A stretch of DNA of 64,000 bases from Sphingobacterium sp. ML3W (GCF_000747525.1 NZ_CP009278.1:4712001-4776000); one strand, 5' to 3'. Shown: positions 8,962-18,574, counted from the first letter of the stretch. Numbers and translations are program-made. The notes: generated by a model from the letters alone, not told the origin.

Positions 8962-9639
8962 TTAATTGTATTGTAATAACGCACGAATATCAACAAATTG
9001 ATATCCCTCTCCCTTTAACTGATCTATCATTTCACCCAAACGATCATAGAATTTATCCTTTCTACGTGAGTCCGTACCCATATGTATGAGCACGATAAAT
9101 CCATTTAAACCGTTAGGTTTTTTATTCTCTTTCCACAAACCCGCTTCGATATCCTCAGATGATAAATACCGCGCTCCCATTTCAGGATAACTATAATCTG
9201 CAGCAGTTCGTAATCCAGGTGTATAGTTAATAGGAATATACCCCATCTCTCTACTCCATTTCACAATCTCTTGATTATACCATTCATAAGAAGGAATAAA
9301 ATATTTATTATCGGTACCAAAACCCATTTTTTCCAATTCCTTAAAATTCATATCCAAATCATGGACAAATGAATCTTTTGTTACTAATAAATCAATCCTA
9401 TTTCCCCATTCACTAAACAATAAATGTTTATCAGAATGAGCTGAAATATAATGCTTATTTTTTTTTATTTCATTCACAACAGATCGAAATTTTGTTGTTC
9501 TCAAAAAATCTCCTGTCAAAAAAAACGACCCTTTTATTGATCTACTCTTTAATGTATTGAGTACACTTAATCCACCCTCAGCTAAATCATGTCCTGTAAA
9601 GACAAGAGCAATCTGCTTTTGCAAACTATCCCCCCTCAC
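8962..9639 (-). CDS. Polysaccharide deacetylase-like domain protein (possible -1 frameshift extension of GH9)
   Basis: 225 aa from a GTG start. The NodB-like fold is suggested by the beta-strand IALVFTGHD (about 10-18), the metal motif HSDKH (H68, H72) in place of HSxxH, the FIPSYEWYN segment and the terminal FIVLIHMGTD segment. The usual TFDDGP first motif with its two aspartates is replaced by VFTGHDLAEGG, so the mechanism may be altered. No signal peptide is seen. The frame stays open upstream to about 9750 (VVTDAYGAIVRGDS precedes the quoted start), overlapping the end of the GH9 gene, which carries a slippery A AAA AAG before its stop. Either an internal GTG start or translation as a GH9 fusion is possible; the fusion would be periplasmic or extracellular because of the GH9 signal peptide. 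Confidence 0.7.
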   Translation of the reverse strand: MRGDSLQKQIALVFTGHDLAEGGLSVLNTLKSRSIKGSFFLTGDFLRTTKFRSVVNEIKKNKHYISAHSDKHLLFSEWGNRIDLLVTKDSFVHDLDMNFKELEKMGFGTDNKYFIPSYEWYNQEIVKWSREMGYIPINYTPGLRTAADYSYPEMGARYLSSEDIEAGLWKENKKPNGLNGFIVLIHMGTDSRRKDKFYDRLGEMIDQLKGEGYQFVDIRALLQYN

Positions 9640-9662
9640 GATTGCTCCGTAGGCGTCCGTTA

Positions 9663-11489
9663 CTACTTTTTTACTTGAGGCTCCTCGATTGCCTTTTGCT
9701 CTTGAGATGCCAACAAATATATTAAAGATGCAGTCCCATCCATTGTCGGTTCATTTGTACTATAATCTCCGTAGTCATCGTGATAAACAACTAAATCACT
9801 TTGAAATGGAGCATATAAATCCTCATTCAATAACTTTATACCAATCAAATTACGATAAGTCGATGTCATAATAGGCCCATCAACCAACCCGCCATCAATC
9901 GGAAAATTCTTCAAATGGGTAAAAGCAGAATGTGGATTAACTGGCGTATCTCCCCAAGAAGGTAAGCCATAAACCATACTTGTACCCCAAGGGTTTGTCC
10001 CAAACAACCAATCGATATTTGCTTGTGCCAATTCATCATACTGCACATCACTTGTCAACTCTTTATACCATAAACATTGAATAGCAAAGGATACCGTCAA
10101 ATTATTACTGCACCAAATAAAAGGTACCCCTCTATAAAATGCATTTTTTTCCGCTCTAGCAAAAACCTGCTCTATTCCTGATTTATAATATGAGACAATT
10201 TCCTCGCGATCATTGCCTTTTAACTGTTTACCCAGTTCATAGTGACCTAGATTAATAAATGGATACCATTGATAATGCGCAGCTGTATCAGTCGTCATCC
10301 AAGGAGTAATTTTTTCTTGTCTCGCATATCCCATCGATTCTTTTAAAAACTTCTTATTGTTAGTCGCTCCATAAAACATTGCTCCTGCCAACTCCATATC
10401 ATCCACCCAATTATCCTCAGCATAGATATATGGAGATTTTACTGATACCGTTTGTGTTACCCCTGGTTTTATTAATGCAAAACTATAGGCCGTCTTCGCT
10501 TTTTTAGCCAGGGTTTTCGCATACTTTTTATCATCGCCCCAAAATAATGAACTACCAAGGTGAAAAGCACTCGAAAATTTTGCTGCTGTAGAGCTTGTAC
10601 CTGTCGTATTATTCATAAATTTCCCACGTTGCTGTGGTTCACCATCAATAAAATAAACAGGCCGTTCGTATCCCCTTCCATAGAAAGGGTCTTCTCCAGG
10701 CATCCTCATATTCGTGTGGTCCCTATCATCTGCAATCTGATTAAACATTAAGTTTGGTGCAGGATGCATCTTAATCAACCAATCCAACCCCCATTTTGCC
10801 TCGTCCAGGACATCAGCACGCCCATTTTCCCCATCTAACCCATTTGCTTGCTTCTGATCGCCAAATACATTTGGAAAATCACGGTAGGCAGCCAACAGAT
10901 GATAAGTTGCATTTGCTGAGGTGGTCGAGTACTGTAAGTAATCAGAAGCATCATGCCAACCTCCACCTGCATCAATTTGCGTACTATCAGCGATCCCCAC
11001 TTTGTTTGCATGCAAAACAAACCCATCATGTGTATGGCAACTATCTTGTAGGTATGGATTAAAAAGTGTTCTCTGCTGACGCATATAACGGAGAGCAAAA
11101 TCCGCAGCTCCTTTGTAAACATCTTTTCCAATCTTAAAAACAGGAGATTTCACATCTCCAACCTTTAAATAGTAAGACCCTGTATCGCGATAAGCTGAGA
11201 AATCAAACCTAAAACTCTGTACAAATGGGCCATACGAACCAAAATCTTTACCTATAGTATTAGAAAATACGCGTTTCTGCGTTTTCACATCAATCAACTC
11301 AAACTGTATGTAGTTCCCCTTTTCCTTTCCCCCAAATACAGCAACCTTTATTCCTGAAGGTGTATACCCTAATTGGTTTACTCTAATCCATGCCTGTTCT
11401 TGCGCTTTCGCAAAGTTAAAAACAAAACATGCAAAAACAAGCATAAAAACTCGTTGTAAATGTAATAAGTTTTGTGTACTTAATTTCAT
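9663..11489 (-). CDS. Glycoside hydrolase family 9 enzyme with N-terminal Ig-like domain
   Basis: 608 aa, signal peptide cleaved after FAKAQ (about residue 30). An Ig-like CelD_N domain (WIRVNQLGYTPSGIKVAVF, about 34-120) precedes an (alpha/alpha)6 GH9 domain with the signature GGGWHDASDY (175-184; Asp nucleophile region) and the C-terminal YGDYSTNEPTMDG containing the likely general acid Glu (about 580). GH9 members act on beta-1,4-glucans and some on glucosamine- or GlcNAc-containing oligosaccharides; with NamZ and MurQ nearby an amino-sugar substrate is plausible but unproven. The last codons read gtA AAA AAG tag (9663-9674), a zero-frame -1 frameshift heptamer leading into the deacetylase frame. 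Confidence 0.9.
   Translation of the reverse strand: MKLSTQNLLHLQRVFMLVFACFVFNFAKAQEQAWIRVNQLGYTPSGIKVAVFGGKEKGNYIQFELIDVKTQKRVFSNTIGKDFGSYGPFVQSFRFDFSAYRDTGSYYLKVGDVKSPVFKIGKDVYKGAADFALRYMRQQRTLFNPYLQDSCHTHDGFVLHANKVGIADSTQIDAGGGWHDASDYLQYSTTSANATYHLLAAYRDFPNVFGDQKQANGLDGENGRADVLDEAKWGLDWLIKMHPAPNLMFNQIADDRDHTNMRMPGEDPFYGRGYERPVYFIDGEPQQRGKFMNNTTGTSSTAAKFSSAFHLGSSLFWGDDKKYAKTLAKKAKTAYSFALIKPGVTQTVSVKSPYIYAEDNWVDDMELAGAMFYGATNNKKFLKESMGYARQEKITPWMTTDTAAHYQWYPFINLGHYELGKQLKGNDREEIVSYYKSGIEQVFARAEKNAFYRGVPFIWCSNNLTVSFAIQCLWYKELTSDVQYDELAQANIDWLFGTNPWGTSMVYGLPSWGDTPVNPHSAFTHLKNFPIDGGLVDGPIMTSTYRNLIGIKLLNEDLYAPFQSDLVVYHDDYGDYSTNEPTMDGTASLIYLLASQEQKAIEEPQVKK
9666..9672 (-). promoter_or_regulatory. 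Candidate -1 ribosomal frameshift site (A AAA AAG)
   Basis: In the GH9 reading frame the minus strand reads gtA AAA AAG TAG. A_AAA_AAG is the same heptamer used by E. coli dnaX. A -1 slip converts the following codons to gta gta acg gac, giving VVTDAYGAIVRGDS and then the whole deacetylase domain, for a predicted product of about 842 aa. A GAGGAG purine stretch lies 8 nt upstream. Downstream pairing is modest: a CCTACG/CGTgAGG hairpin starts 12 nt after the heptamer. Confidence 0.5.
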
Positions 11490-11509
11490 AATTTAGAACT
11501 TTTATAAAG

Positions 11510-13363
11510 TTAAAACTTTAGTTTAACAATTTTACCATCCATTGTACTGCAGACGATCTCTTTATTACCCAAAACAAGCATTGGATTGACCATGCCATTC
11601 GAAATTTTATACTGCCATAAAACAGCACCCGATTTAGCATCAACAGCTGACAACAATCCTGAATGACTCGGTACAAAAACAATTTTTCCATTTGTAGCTA
11701 CAGCTGATGGGGTCAATTCGTAAGGAAGTTTTAAACTTGATTTCCATGACACTTGCATTTCACGTCCTTTTGTTGAAACACCAAGCAAATCACCGTCCAT
11801 CGTTTTCACATAAACATATTTATGATTAGCAGAAAGCCCCATAGACTCTCTCACCCGGATAGGATCTTTCTTCTCTCTCCATATCACCTCACCATCTTTT
11901 GCATTTAATGCGGTCATAAAGCGATCTGGAGCGACTACAAAAATGGTATTATTCACCGCAACAGGATAACAAGCTGCTGCTGAAAACATACGATTAGCAT
12001 GACCATTGTTCCATTCCCATTCCAAAGCTCCTGACTTAGCATTTAAAGCATAAAAACCATTACCCCATGAACCAAAAATAATTAAACCTTGATAGTAGGT
12101 TGGAAGTGTAGACACATAACCTTTTACGCCATTGAAGTTCCATTTCTGTTTTCCAGTCATGACCTCCAGCGCTCTGAAAACCCCATCTGATCCACCAATA
12201 TATGCTGTACCATTATGAATCAAAGGCGACCCCAACACCTCCTTTTCTGTTTTGACTTTCCATTTCAACAAACCAGTCTCCGCATCCAATCCATAGATAT
12301 GATGATCAGAAGAACCAACCACTGCAACTCCTTTCCATGTAGCAGGTGTAGCATAAACTTTACCCCCAGTTTTGAATGACCACTTCTTTTCCCCTGTCTT
12401 ACTATCTAAAGCAAAAATTTCACCTGAAGTATTTGCTGTTATAAGCAAGTTCTTATAAAGAGACATTCCAGCTCCAATATCACTTGCATCTTGAAATTCC
12501 CAATCTACAGCAACTTGCGCTGCATATTTATCATTGACAGTGTAATTTGGTCGAGGATATTTTGTTTTATCCAATTCAAAGTGATGGTTCTTTAATGCAA
12601 TCACTGCCCAAGGATCCAAATATATCCCCTCAACTGTACGTTCTTGATAAGTAGCCTTACCCTGGTCTATTGTCACAATATTATAACCCCCAAATTCGCT
12701 TTTTGCTCGCAAGTTCGACCTACCCATTACACCCGGAATTCCTTCCCAATCATATACTTTATTCGTATGCCCATGTCCACAAAAAGCCAACTGTACATTT
12801 CTAGACTTCACCCGATCCAAAGCTTCAAACCAATTATTCAAAGAAGAATCTTGTGGATAATGATTGATATAAATTAAGGGAGTATTACGATCAGGATTCG
12901 CATTAAAAATAGAGTCCATCCAAACCAGATTCTCTCGCGGAATCTGACCTGGGCTCATCCGCATATTCGGTCCTGAGTTCGTCCCCAAAAACATAAAACC
13001 TTTGTGTTTAAAAAAAAACGTTTCTCCTCCAAAAACACGTCGGAAACTATTAGCTCCATTTTCAGACCAATTACCATCATGGTTACCAGGAATCACATAC
13101 CATGGCAATACAAGACTATCTAAAATTCGCTTTGCCAACTCCAACTCATCATCTGCTCCAAATTCGGTAATATCACCCGATAGAATAACAAAGTCAATAT
13201 CTTTTAACGTATTAAGATCCTTTACCGTACGGCGTAAATCCTCTTCTCCTGTAGCACCACCAACATGTGTATCAGTAACATGCGCAAATTTGAAAGTTTG
13301 CGCATTCAAGAAATTAAAGGCAAAAATCAACGTACAAATAATACTATAGGTTCTCTTCATCAT
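11510..13363 (-). CDS. Secreted calcineurin-like metallophosphoesterase fused to a PQQ-type beta-propeller
   Basis: 617 aa with a signal peptide (ends FLNAQ, about residue 22). The N-terminal half is a binuclear metallophosphoesterase with motifs HVTDTHVGG (about 28), GDITEFG (about 62), GNHDG (about 96) and GHGHTN (about 196). From about residue 290 on there are repeated W-rich blades of the form GxxKWSFKTGGKVYATP, GLLKWKVKTEKEVLGSP and GALEWEWNNGHANRM, i.e. PQQ/quinoprotein-like repeats. It probably acts on a phosphorylated or phosphodiester substrate in the envelope, perhaps sugar phosphates or teichoic-acid-like material in this cluster. It begins downstream of the susD terminator, so it likely has its own promoter, and sits 20 bp ahead of GH9. 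Confidence 0.85.
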   Translation of the reverse strand: MMKRTYSIICTLIFAFNFLNAQTFKFAHVTDTHVGGATGEEDLRRTVKDLNTLKDIDFVILSGDITEFGADDELELAKRILDSLVLPWYVIPGNHDGNWSENGANSFRRVFGGETFFFKHKGFMFLGTNSGPNMRMSPGQIPRENLVWMDSIFNANPDRNTPLIYINHYPQDSSLNNWFEALDRVKSRNVQLAFCGHGHTNKVYDWEGIPGVMGRSNLRAKSEFGGYNIVTIDQGKATYQERTVEGIYLDPWAVIALKNHHFELDKTKYPRPNYTVNDKYAAQVAVDWEFQDASDIGAGMSLYKNLLITANTSGEIFALDSKTGEKKWSFKTGGKVYATPATWKGVAVVGSSDHHIYGLDAETGLLKWKVKTEKEVLGSPLIHNGTAYIGGSDGVFRALEVMTGKQKWNFNGVKGYVSTLPTYYQGLIIFGSWGNGFYALNAKSGALEWEWNNGHANRMFSAAACYPVAVNNTIFVVAPDRFMTALNAKDGEVIWREKKDPIRVRESMGLSANHKYVYVKTMDGDLLGVSTKGREMQVSWKSSLKLPYELTPSAVATNGKIVFVPSHSGLLSAVDAKSGAVLWQYKISNGMVNPMLVLGNKEIVCSTMDGKIVKLKF

Positions 13364-13436
13364 ATTAAGAATTAGTTATTAAGGTAAATATACGAAACTA
13401 TGCGTGTTTGTGCGATATTTATAATAAAATTGGCAT

Positions 13437-13472
13437 AAAAAAAGGGTCATCTAAAATAGATGGCCCTTTTTA
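13437..13472. terminator. Intrinsic terminator between susD and the phosphoesterase gene
   Basis: The stem AGGGTCATCTA / TAGATGGCCCT (one wobble) has A- and T-runs on its two sides, so it can work in both directions. On the minus strand it separates the namZ-susC-susD transcript from the downstream phosphoesterase-GH9-murQ run. Confidence 0.8.
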
Positions 13473-13485
13473 TGCTATGAATCGA

Positions 13486-15225
13486 TTACCAACCTGGATT
13501 TTGATTTAAGGTAACACCATGATCTGCGTACAATGCAATCTGATCTATTGGAATCGGATTCAAATAATACTTATCCAAAACCACACGTTTATTGACAAAA
13601 GATGGAATGATATAACCTTTAATACCATCTCCATCAACGAATACACCTTTTAAACCATTCGGATATTTTGAAAGATCTAAATATGCTCCACGATTAATAG
13701 AGGGGTGTTTATCTGTATCTGCGTATGTTAATTTTTTCCATCGACGTAAATCATCTAATCGCAGTCCTTCAAAAATAAGTTCAGATCGTCTTTCTCTACG
13801 TACTTCCCAAATTATACTTGACACATCTGCATCACGTTTAGGGTCATCATAAATAACACCTTCAACAGCAGGATTATCACCTATTATTTGCAAAGCTGGA
13901 AGATCAACACCATTACGAGAACGCAATTTGTTAATAGAGATATCCAAATCTTGTTGCGTTAAAATACCCAACTCTGCTGCAGCTTCTGCATAATTAACCA
14001 ACACCTCTCCATAACGTAAAATTGGAGCATCAGTAATATTTAAATAACTGGAACCCAATACATCATCTTTCAACTTATCATTCAAGAATTTTCTAGTCGA
14101 GTAACCCGAACTTGAATAATTAGCTACGACACTCATTAATCTTAATTCAGGAACAACAATTGCAGATAGACGTCCATCACGATTAGCAAGAACATCACCT
14201 ACAGAAAGATCACCCTTATATACTTTTGACTTACCAATCGGTAAACCATCCTTTGCTAAGTAATTATCAATGGCATCCTTAGAAATACCTGACTGTGCCT
14301 CTTTATTATTATAAGACATCAATGCATGTTGCAAAACACCATTCACATATTCTTTAAACAAAATCATCTCCGAATGACCAACTAAAGATTCCGAAGAGAA
14401 TAAAGCACGATAGTCCGAACCCAAAGAAAATTTACCTGATTTAATAATTTCTTCAGATGCCCATTTCGAAGCCTCTAGATAAGCCTTGGCCTTTTCTTTA
14501 TCAATATCATGATATTTCAACCAAGTCCCCTCAAATAAGAAAACCCGAGACATATATGCCAATACCACATACTTATTGACAGCCTGTTTATCTGCACCGT
14601 CCGCAGCACGAACATTTTCAGCTGCAAATTTAAAATCTGCCAACACTTTATCCATCACAAAAGTTCTCGAATCTTTGTTACGATAGAGATCTGCATCATT
14701 TTCGGTCATTACGTGATCGATATACGGCACATCCCCAAAACTGTTGACAAAATTAGCATACTCAAGAGCACGAAAAAAACGACCTATTCCAGACCAATGA
14801 TTTTTAGCTTCTTCCGATATAGGAGCGATTGGTACACTCTCAATAAACTGGTTCGCTTTTCTAATCCTTGAATAATAAGATTTTGTTCCCGCCACCGTTT
14901 GCGATGTCGGTAAAGCTGGTGACCATCCACCACCAGAAGTAGGGACATTTAAGGTAAATTCTGCCGGTGAAGTTGGGGCAAAATCATCATTCAAACTTTG
15001 ACCTGAAAAATAAATTCCCCAAGTGTTATTTTTTCCATAACCCTTAAAATAAGAATTATAAAAACCGTAAGTATAAGTTCTTACATTATTTTCAGAAGAC
15101 CAAAATGCAGGGTCTGACAATTGATCCAGAGGTTCCTTTACCAAAAAATCATTGCCCAAGAAATCTTTGGAACACGAACTGAACCCCAAAAGACTTACAA
15201 TAGCTATATATTTTAAATATTTCAT
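13486..15225 (-). CDS. susD: SusD/RagB-type outer-membrane nutrient-binding lipoprotein (NamZ-linked)
   Basis: 579 aa. The lipobox is MKYLKYIAIVSLLGFSSCSK with the Cys at about residue 19, so it is a surface lipoprotein. SusD landmarks are the KEPLDQLSDPAFWSSENN N-terminal segment, an alpha-helical TPR-like middle and the C-terminal IIWEVRRERRSELIFEGLRLDD(L)RRWK region, ending with the NPIPIDQI block and QNPGW. It caps the SusC channel and captures glycan. It starts 4 bp after the susC stop (translational coupling likely) and is followed by a terminator. Substrate inferred, from the adjacent exo-muramidase gene, to be peptidoglycan-derived sugars or muropeptides. Confidence 0.93.
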   Translation of the reverse strand: MKYLKYIAIVSLLGFSSCSKDFLGNDFLVKEPLDQLSDPAFWSSENNVRTYTYGFYNSYFKGYGKNNTWGIYFSGQSLNDDFAPTSPAEFTLNVPTSGGGWSPALPTSQTVAGTKSYYSRIRKANQFIESVPIAPISEEAKNHWSGIGRFFRALEYANFVNSFGDVPYIDHVMTENDADLYRNKDSRTFVMDKVLADFKFAAENVRAADGADKQAVNKYVVLAYMSRVFLFEGTWLKYHDIDKEKAKAYLEASKWASEEIIKSGKFSLGSDYRALFSSESLVGHSEMILFKEYVNGVLQHALMSYNNKEAQSGISKDAIDNYLAKDGLPIGKSKVYKGDLSVGDVLANRDGRLSAIVVPELRLMSVVANYSSSGYSTRKFLNDKLKDDVLGSSYLNITDAPILRYGEVLVNYAEAAAELGILTQQDLDISINKLRSRNGVDLPALQIIGDNPAVEGVIYDDPKRDADVSSIIWEVRRERRSELIFEGLRLDDLRRWKKLTYADTDKHPSINRGAYLDLSKYPNGLKGVFVDGDGIKGYIIPSFVNKRVVLDKYYLNPIPIDQIALYADHGVTLNQNPGW

Positions 15226-15229
15226 GTTA

Positions 15230-18200
15230 CTAAAATGTTAATTGAACTCCAAAAGAAAAAGTTCTACGATATGGATACGAACGACCAAATGAGTTTTTAT
15301 CATTTTTACCTTTTACTGTATAATCAGTCTCTGGATCAATTGGAACATCCAAATTTGTTATTTCAAATAGATTCTCACCAGAGAAGAAAATACGAGCTTT
15401 CTGAAATTTCGCTCTTTTAACAACCTCTTCAGGTAAAGAATAACCAAAGGTTAAGTTCTTTAGACGAACGTAAGACATATTCATCAAATATCTACTCTGT
15501 GGCATTGCATTGAATATTTCATTGCTCTGCAATTGATCTGTCGGACGGTAATAATAAGCATCGGTATTTTCCGGTGTCCAATAATCCATTTGATAATCGT
15601 ACCATGCTTCACCTGGACGCCAGCCTGGGATAGCTAATGCTCCACCTGCCCATACACTACGCTCACCTACACCTTGTACAAAGACCCCTAAGTCAAAGCC
15701 TTTATAATTAAAATCTGCACGGAAACCATATTGGTATCTAGGTGTTGTATTTCCAAGAATTTTACGATCCCCTGGATTTTCCACCGTTCCATCACCCACA
15801 CCAATCACACCGTCACCATTCAGATCCTTGTACTTTACATCTCCAGGCCCATATTTCAAGGTTGCTGTCTCATAATATGATTGAGAAGGAATACCACCAT
15901 TTAAGATGTATTGACCTGAATTATCTTTTGTGAAATCACCTTCTTGAAACAATCGATCGGTTTCATAACCCCAGATTTCTCCAATCATCTTACCCGCATA
16001 ATTTGAAGACAAACCTGATGCATATACAAGTGCAGAACCATCGTATTTAGAGATTTTCTCTGTGTAATCAGATAACTGACCTGACAATCGCATGCCTAAA
16101 CCATTTGAAAATTGGTGGTTATACGCTAACTCCAATTCCCAACCGTTGGTTTGCATTTCACCAAAATTCCGCAATGGAGACGGTGCTCCAAAACTAGCAG
16201 GTTGCATTACTCCCCCTGTGATTAAATCTGAAACAGTACGTCTATATTTATTGAACGTTACATTCAACTTGTTTTTGAAGAACACCGCATCAAAACCGAT
16301 TTCTTTAGTCGTCACCGTCTCCCAAGTAAGATCTTCCGATACAACAGAAGGTGTCGTCATCGTCACTTTATTCTCCCCATTAATTACCCAATCCGAAACA
16401 TCCGTTCTTAAAGTAGATAGGTATAATGAATTAGGAACAGTCTGATTACCAACACTACCAATAGAAGCTCGTATCTTGAAGAAATCCAAAAATGACTTGG
16501 ACCAATCCATATAATCTTCTTTCGAAACAACATACCCCAAAGATGCTGCAGGGAAAAACCCCCAAGTATTTGCTTTATTAAAACGAGACGAACCATCTTT
16601 ACGAGCAAGGACCTCTACTAAATATTTATCTGCAAAATCATAGTTTATACGACCAAAAAAGCCCAAAGTAGACCAATGTGATACTTCAGAACCAGCAGTT
16701 ATCGTTCCGTCAGCCAAGCCTATTTGAGGAAATGCAGGATCTAATAAACCCAATCTCTGAGAATATACCATATCTGCATTATACAGTTCAGCATTTGCAC
16801 CAGCCATAACCTTAAAATTATGTTGATTTAGACTTTTACTGAAAGTAGCATATAAGTTTCCGACATGACGATCATTAAAACCACGTTGAATCTTGACCCT
16901 ATTAAATTGCTCCGAAGTCCATGTTGATTGTTTGAAACCACCTAAATTCCAAAAATCATACCCAGAAACAGAACCACCATTTTCATTGTATTTATTTGTA
17001 AACGAGGTGTATGAATAATCTCCATCTATAACCAAACCCGGTAGAATCGTAGCTTTTGCTCCAAAAGTAAAACGGGCCATATTATCTTTTGTCAGATTCA
17101 TATTAGCTTGCTCCGTTTCAGTAATCGCGTTACGAGTACCTACGCCATCAATTGTTCCATAAGGGTAGTTTCTTTGCCATCTATATAAATAAAACCACGG
17201 GTCATAAGTTTCAGAAGTATTAAAGATAAATGGTTTAGTTACATCCGAAGCTGAGTACAATACTTTAGCATACCCTGTCAACCAGCTGGTAATATCCGCA
17301 TTAACACCTAAGTTAAAATTATAACGATTATATTGATCAGAGTTGACTTTCAAAACACCAGACTGACTCACTAATCCAAATCCTGCATTGTAATTCACTT
17401 TTTCAGATCCACCTGCAATGCTTAAATTGTGATTTTGTTGTGGAGTAAAATCTTTCATAAAAAGATCTTCTGCATCCCATGATCGATGAACATATAGATT
17501 TCCGTCCTTTACTTCATAATCACGTCCTTCCAACATATCACTACCAAGATCCTGACCTTCATACAACTGATTCCATTCTCTCATCTTATCAATGGCATAA
17601 TCATCATAACGAATACCAAGATTTGAATAGCCCGCTAGCGCAGGGTTCGTTCTTTGCATAGCCAAGAGACCCGCACGAACACCGTCTGGAGCTGACGCCA
17701 ATTTTGGCGTAGTTGTAGGTTTCTGCCAAGCAAAATTATTAGAATAATTGATACTTGTCTTTGTATTGCGTTTGCCGGATTTTGTCTTAATTAATACGAC
17801 ACCCCAAGCTGCTCTTGAACCGTAAATCGCAGCTGAAGCATCTTTAATAACAGACATAGACTCAATATCTGTAGGGTTTATCATCGACAAGCTCGGTACC
17901 TCGACACCATCTACCAAGATTAAAGGAGAAGCACCACCACTTGTTTGTAAAGAACCACTCACACCACGCAATCTGATTTGTGGATCACCACCTAAATCAC
18001 CACTGGGGCTTGAAATTGTCAAACCAGAAACCGCACCTTGCAACGCTCTACCAGCATCGGTAATCGGACGCGTTTCAAAAGTTTTAGCTGCATCTACAGT
18101 TGTAACAGATCCTGTAACATTTGATCTCTTCTGACTACCATAACCAACAACAACAACCTCGTCTAAAGCCAGATTATCTTCCTGAAGTATGATATTAATC

Positions 18201-18532
18201 GTATTTGAAGAAACTACCACATCTTGCGAAACGTAACCAATAGAAGAAAATCTCAGTTTGCTACCAACAGTAGCCGTAATTTTGAATTGACCTTGAGCAT
18301 CAGTTTTAGTAGCGGCAGTTCCTCCAATAACTACTACACTCACCTCCGACATTGGCCCATCTGGTCCTGTCACTACTCCTTGAACTGCATTTTGAAGTGC
18401 AGATTTGGATGAAGCTAGAAGTGACTGTGTTACTTTAGGATTATTCAGAACACTCTCTTTGCTTACATTACTGAAAGACTTGGAAGGCGCACTCAATCCC
18501 ACTGCAACAGAAAATAGTATAAATTTTCTCAT
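15230..18532 (-). CDS. susC: SusC/RagA-type TonB-dependent outer-membrane transporter (NamZ-linked)
   Basis: 1100 aa. An N-terminal export signal is followed by a carboxypeptidase-D-regulatory-like domain (NAVQGVVTGPDGPMSEV, about 48-125), the TonB-dependent plug with the VVVVGYGSQKRSNVTGSV entry motif and VIKDASAAIYGSRAAWGVVL, and a 22-strand barrel ending in YPYRRTFSFGVQLTF. It imports oligomers across the outer membrane using TonB energy. The gene lies 42 bp after namZ and 4 bp before susD, in one operon. The signal peptide (MRKFILFSVAVGLSAPSKSF) lacks a typical AxA-Q cleavage site, so the exact start is a little less sure. Confidence 0.93.
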   Translation of the reverse strand: MRKFILFSVAVGLSAPSKSFSNVSKESVLNNPKVTQSLLASSKSALQNAVQGVVTGPDGPMSEVSVVVIGGTAATKTDAQGQFKITATVGSKLRFSSIGYVSQDVVVSSNTINIILQEDNLALDEVVVVGYGSQKRSNVTGSVTTVDAAKTFETRPITDAGRALQGAVSGLTISSPSGDLGGDPQIRLRGVSGSLQTSGGASPLILVDGVEVPSLSMINPTDIESMSVIKDASAAIYGSRAAWGVVLIKTKSGKRNTKTSINYSNNFAWQKPTTTPKLASAPDGVRAGLLAMQRTNPALAGYSNLGIRYDDYAIDKMREWNQLYEGQDLGSDMLEGRDYEVKDGNLYVHRSWDAEDLFMKDFTPQQNHNLSIAGGSEKVNYNAGFGLVSQSGVLKVNSDQYNRYNFNLGVNADITSWLTGYAKVLYSASDVTKPFIFNTSETYDPWFYLYRWQRNYPYGTIDGVGTRNAITETEQANMNLTKDNMARFTFGAKATILPGLVIDGDYSYTSFTNKYNENGGSVSGYDFWNLGGFKQSTWTSEQFNRVKIQRGFNDRHVGNLYATFSKSLNQHNFKVMAGANAELYNADMVYSQRLGLLDPAFPQIGLADGTITAGSEVSHWSTLGFFGRINYDFADKYLVEVLARKDGSSRFNKANTWGFFPAASLGYVVSKEDYMDWSKSFLDFFKIRASIGSVGNQTVPNSLYLSTLRTDVSDWVINGENKVTMTTPSVVSEDLTWETVTTKEIGFDAVFFKNKLNVTFNKYRRTVSDLITGGVMQPASFGAPSPLRNFGEMQTNGWELELAYNHQFSNGLGMRLSGQLSDYTEKISKYDGSALVYASGLSSNYAGKMIGEIWGYETDRLFQEGDFTKDNSGQYILNGGIPSQSYYETATLKYGPGDVKYKDLNGDGVIGVGDGTVENPGDRKILGNTTPRYQYGFRADFNYKGFDLGVFVQGVGERSVWAGGALAIPGWRPGEAWYDYQMDYWTPENTDAYYYRPTDQLQSNEIFNAMPQSRYLMNMSYVRLKNLTFGYSLPEEVVKRAKFQKARIFFSGENLFEITNLDVPIDPETDYTVKGKNDKNSFGRSYPYRRTFSFGVQLTF

Positions 18533-18574
18533 TGTATTGTAGCGTTTTAAAATAATAGATTTTTATATTGTAAA

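Noticed and set aside
9639..9663. GH9/deacetylase pair as a pseudogene broken by a random frameshift
   Set aside because: Both frames are otherwise intact with full motifs, and the break falls exactly on an in-frame slippery heptamer; a sequencing error is still possible and is listed under the finding.
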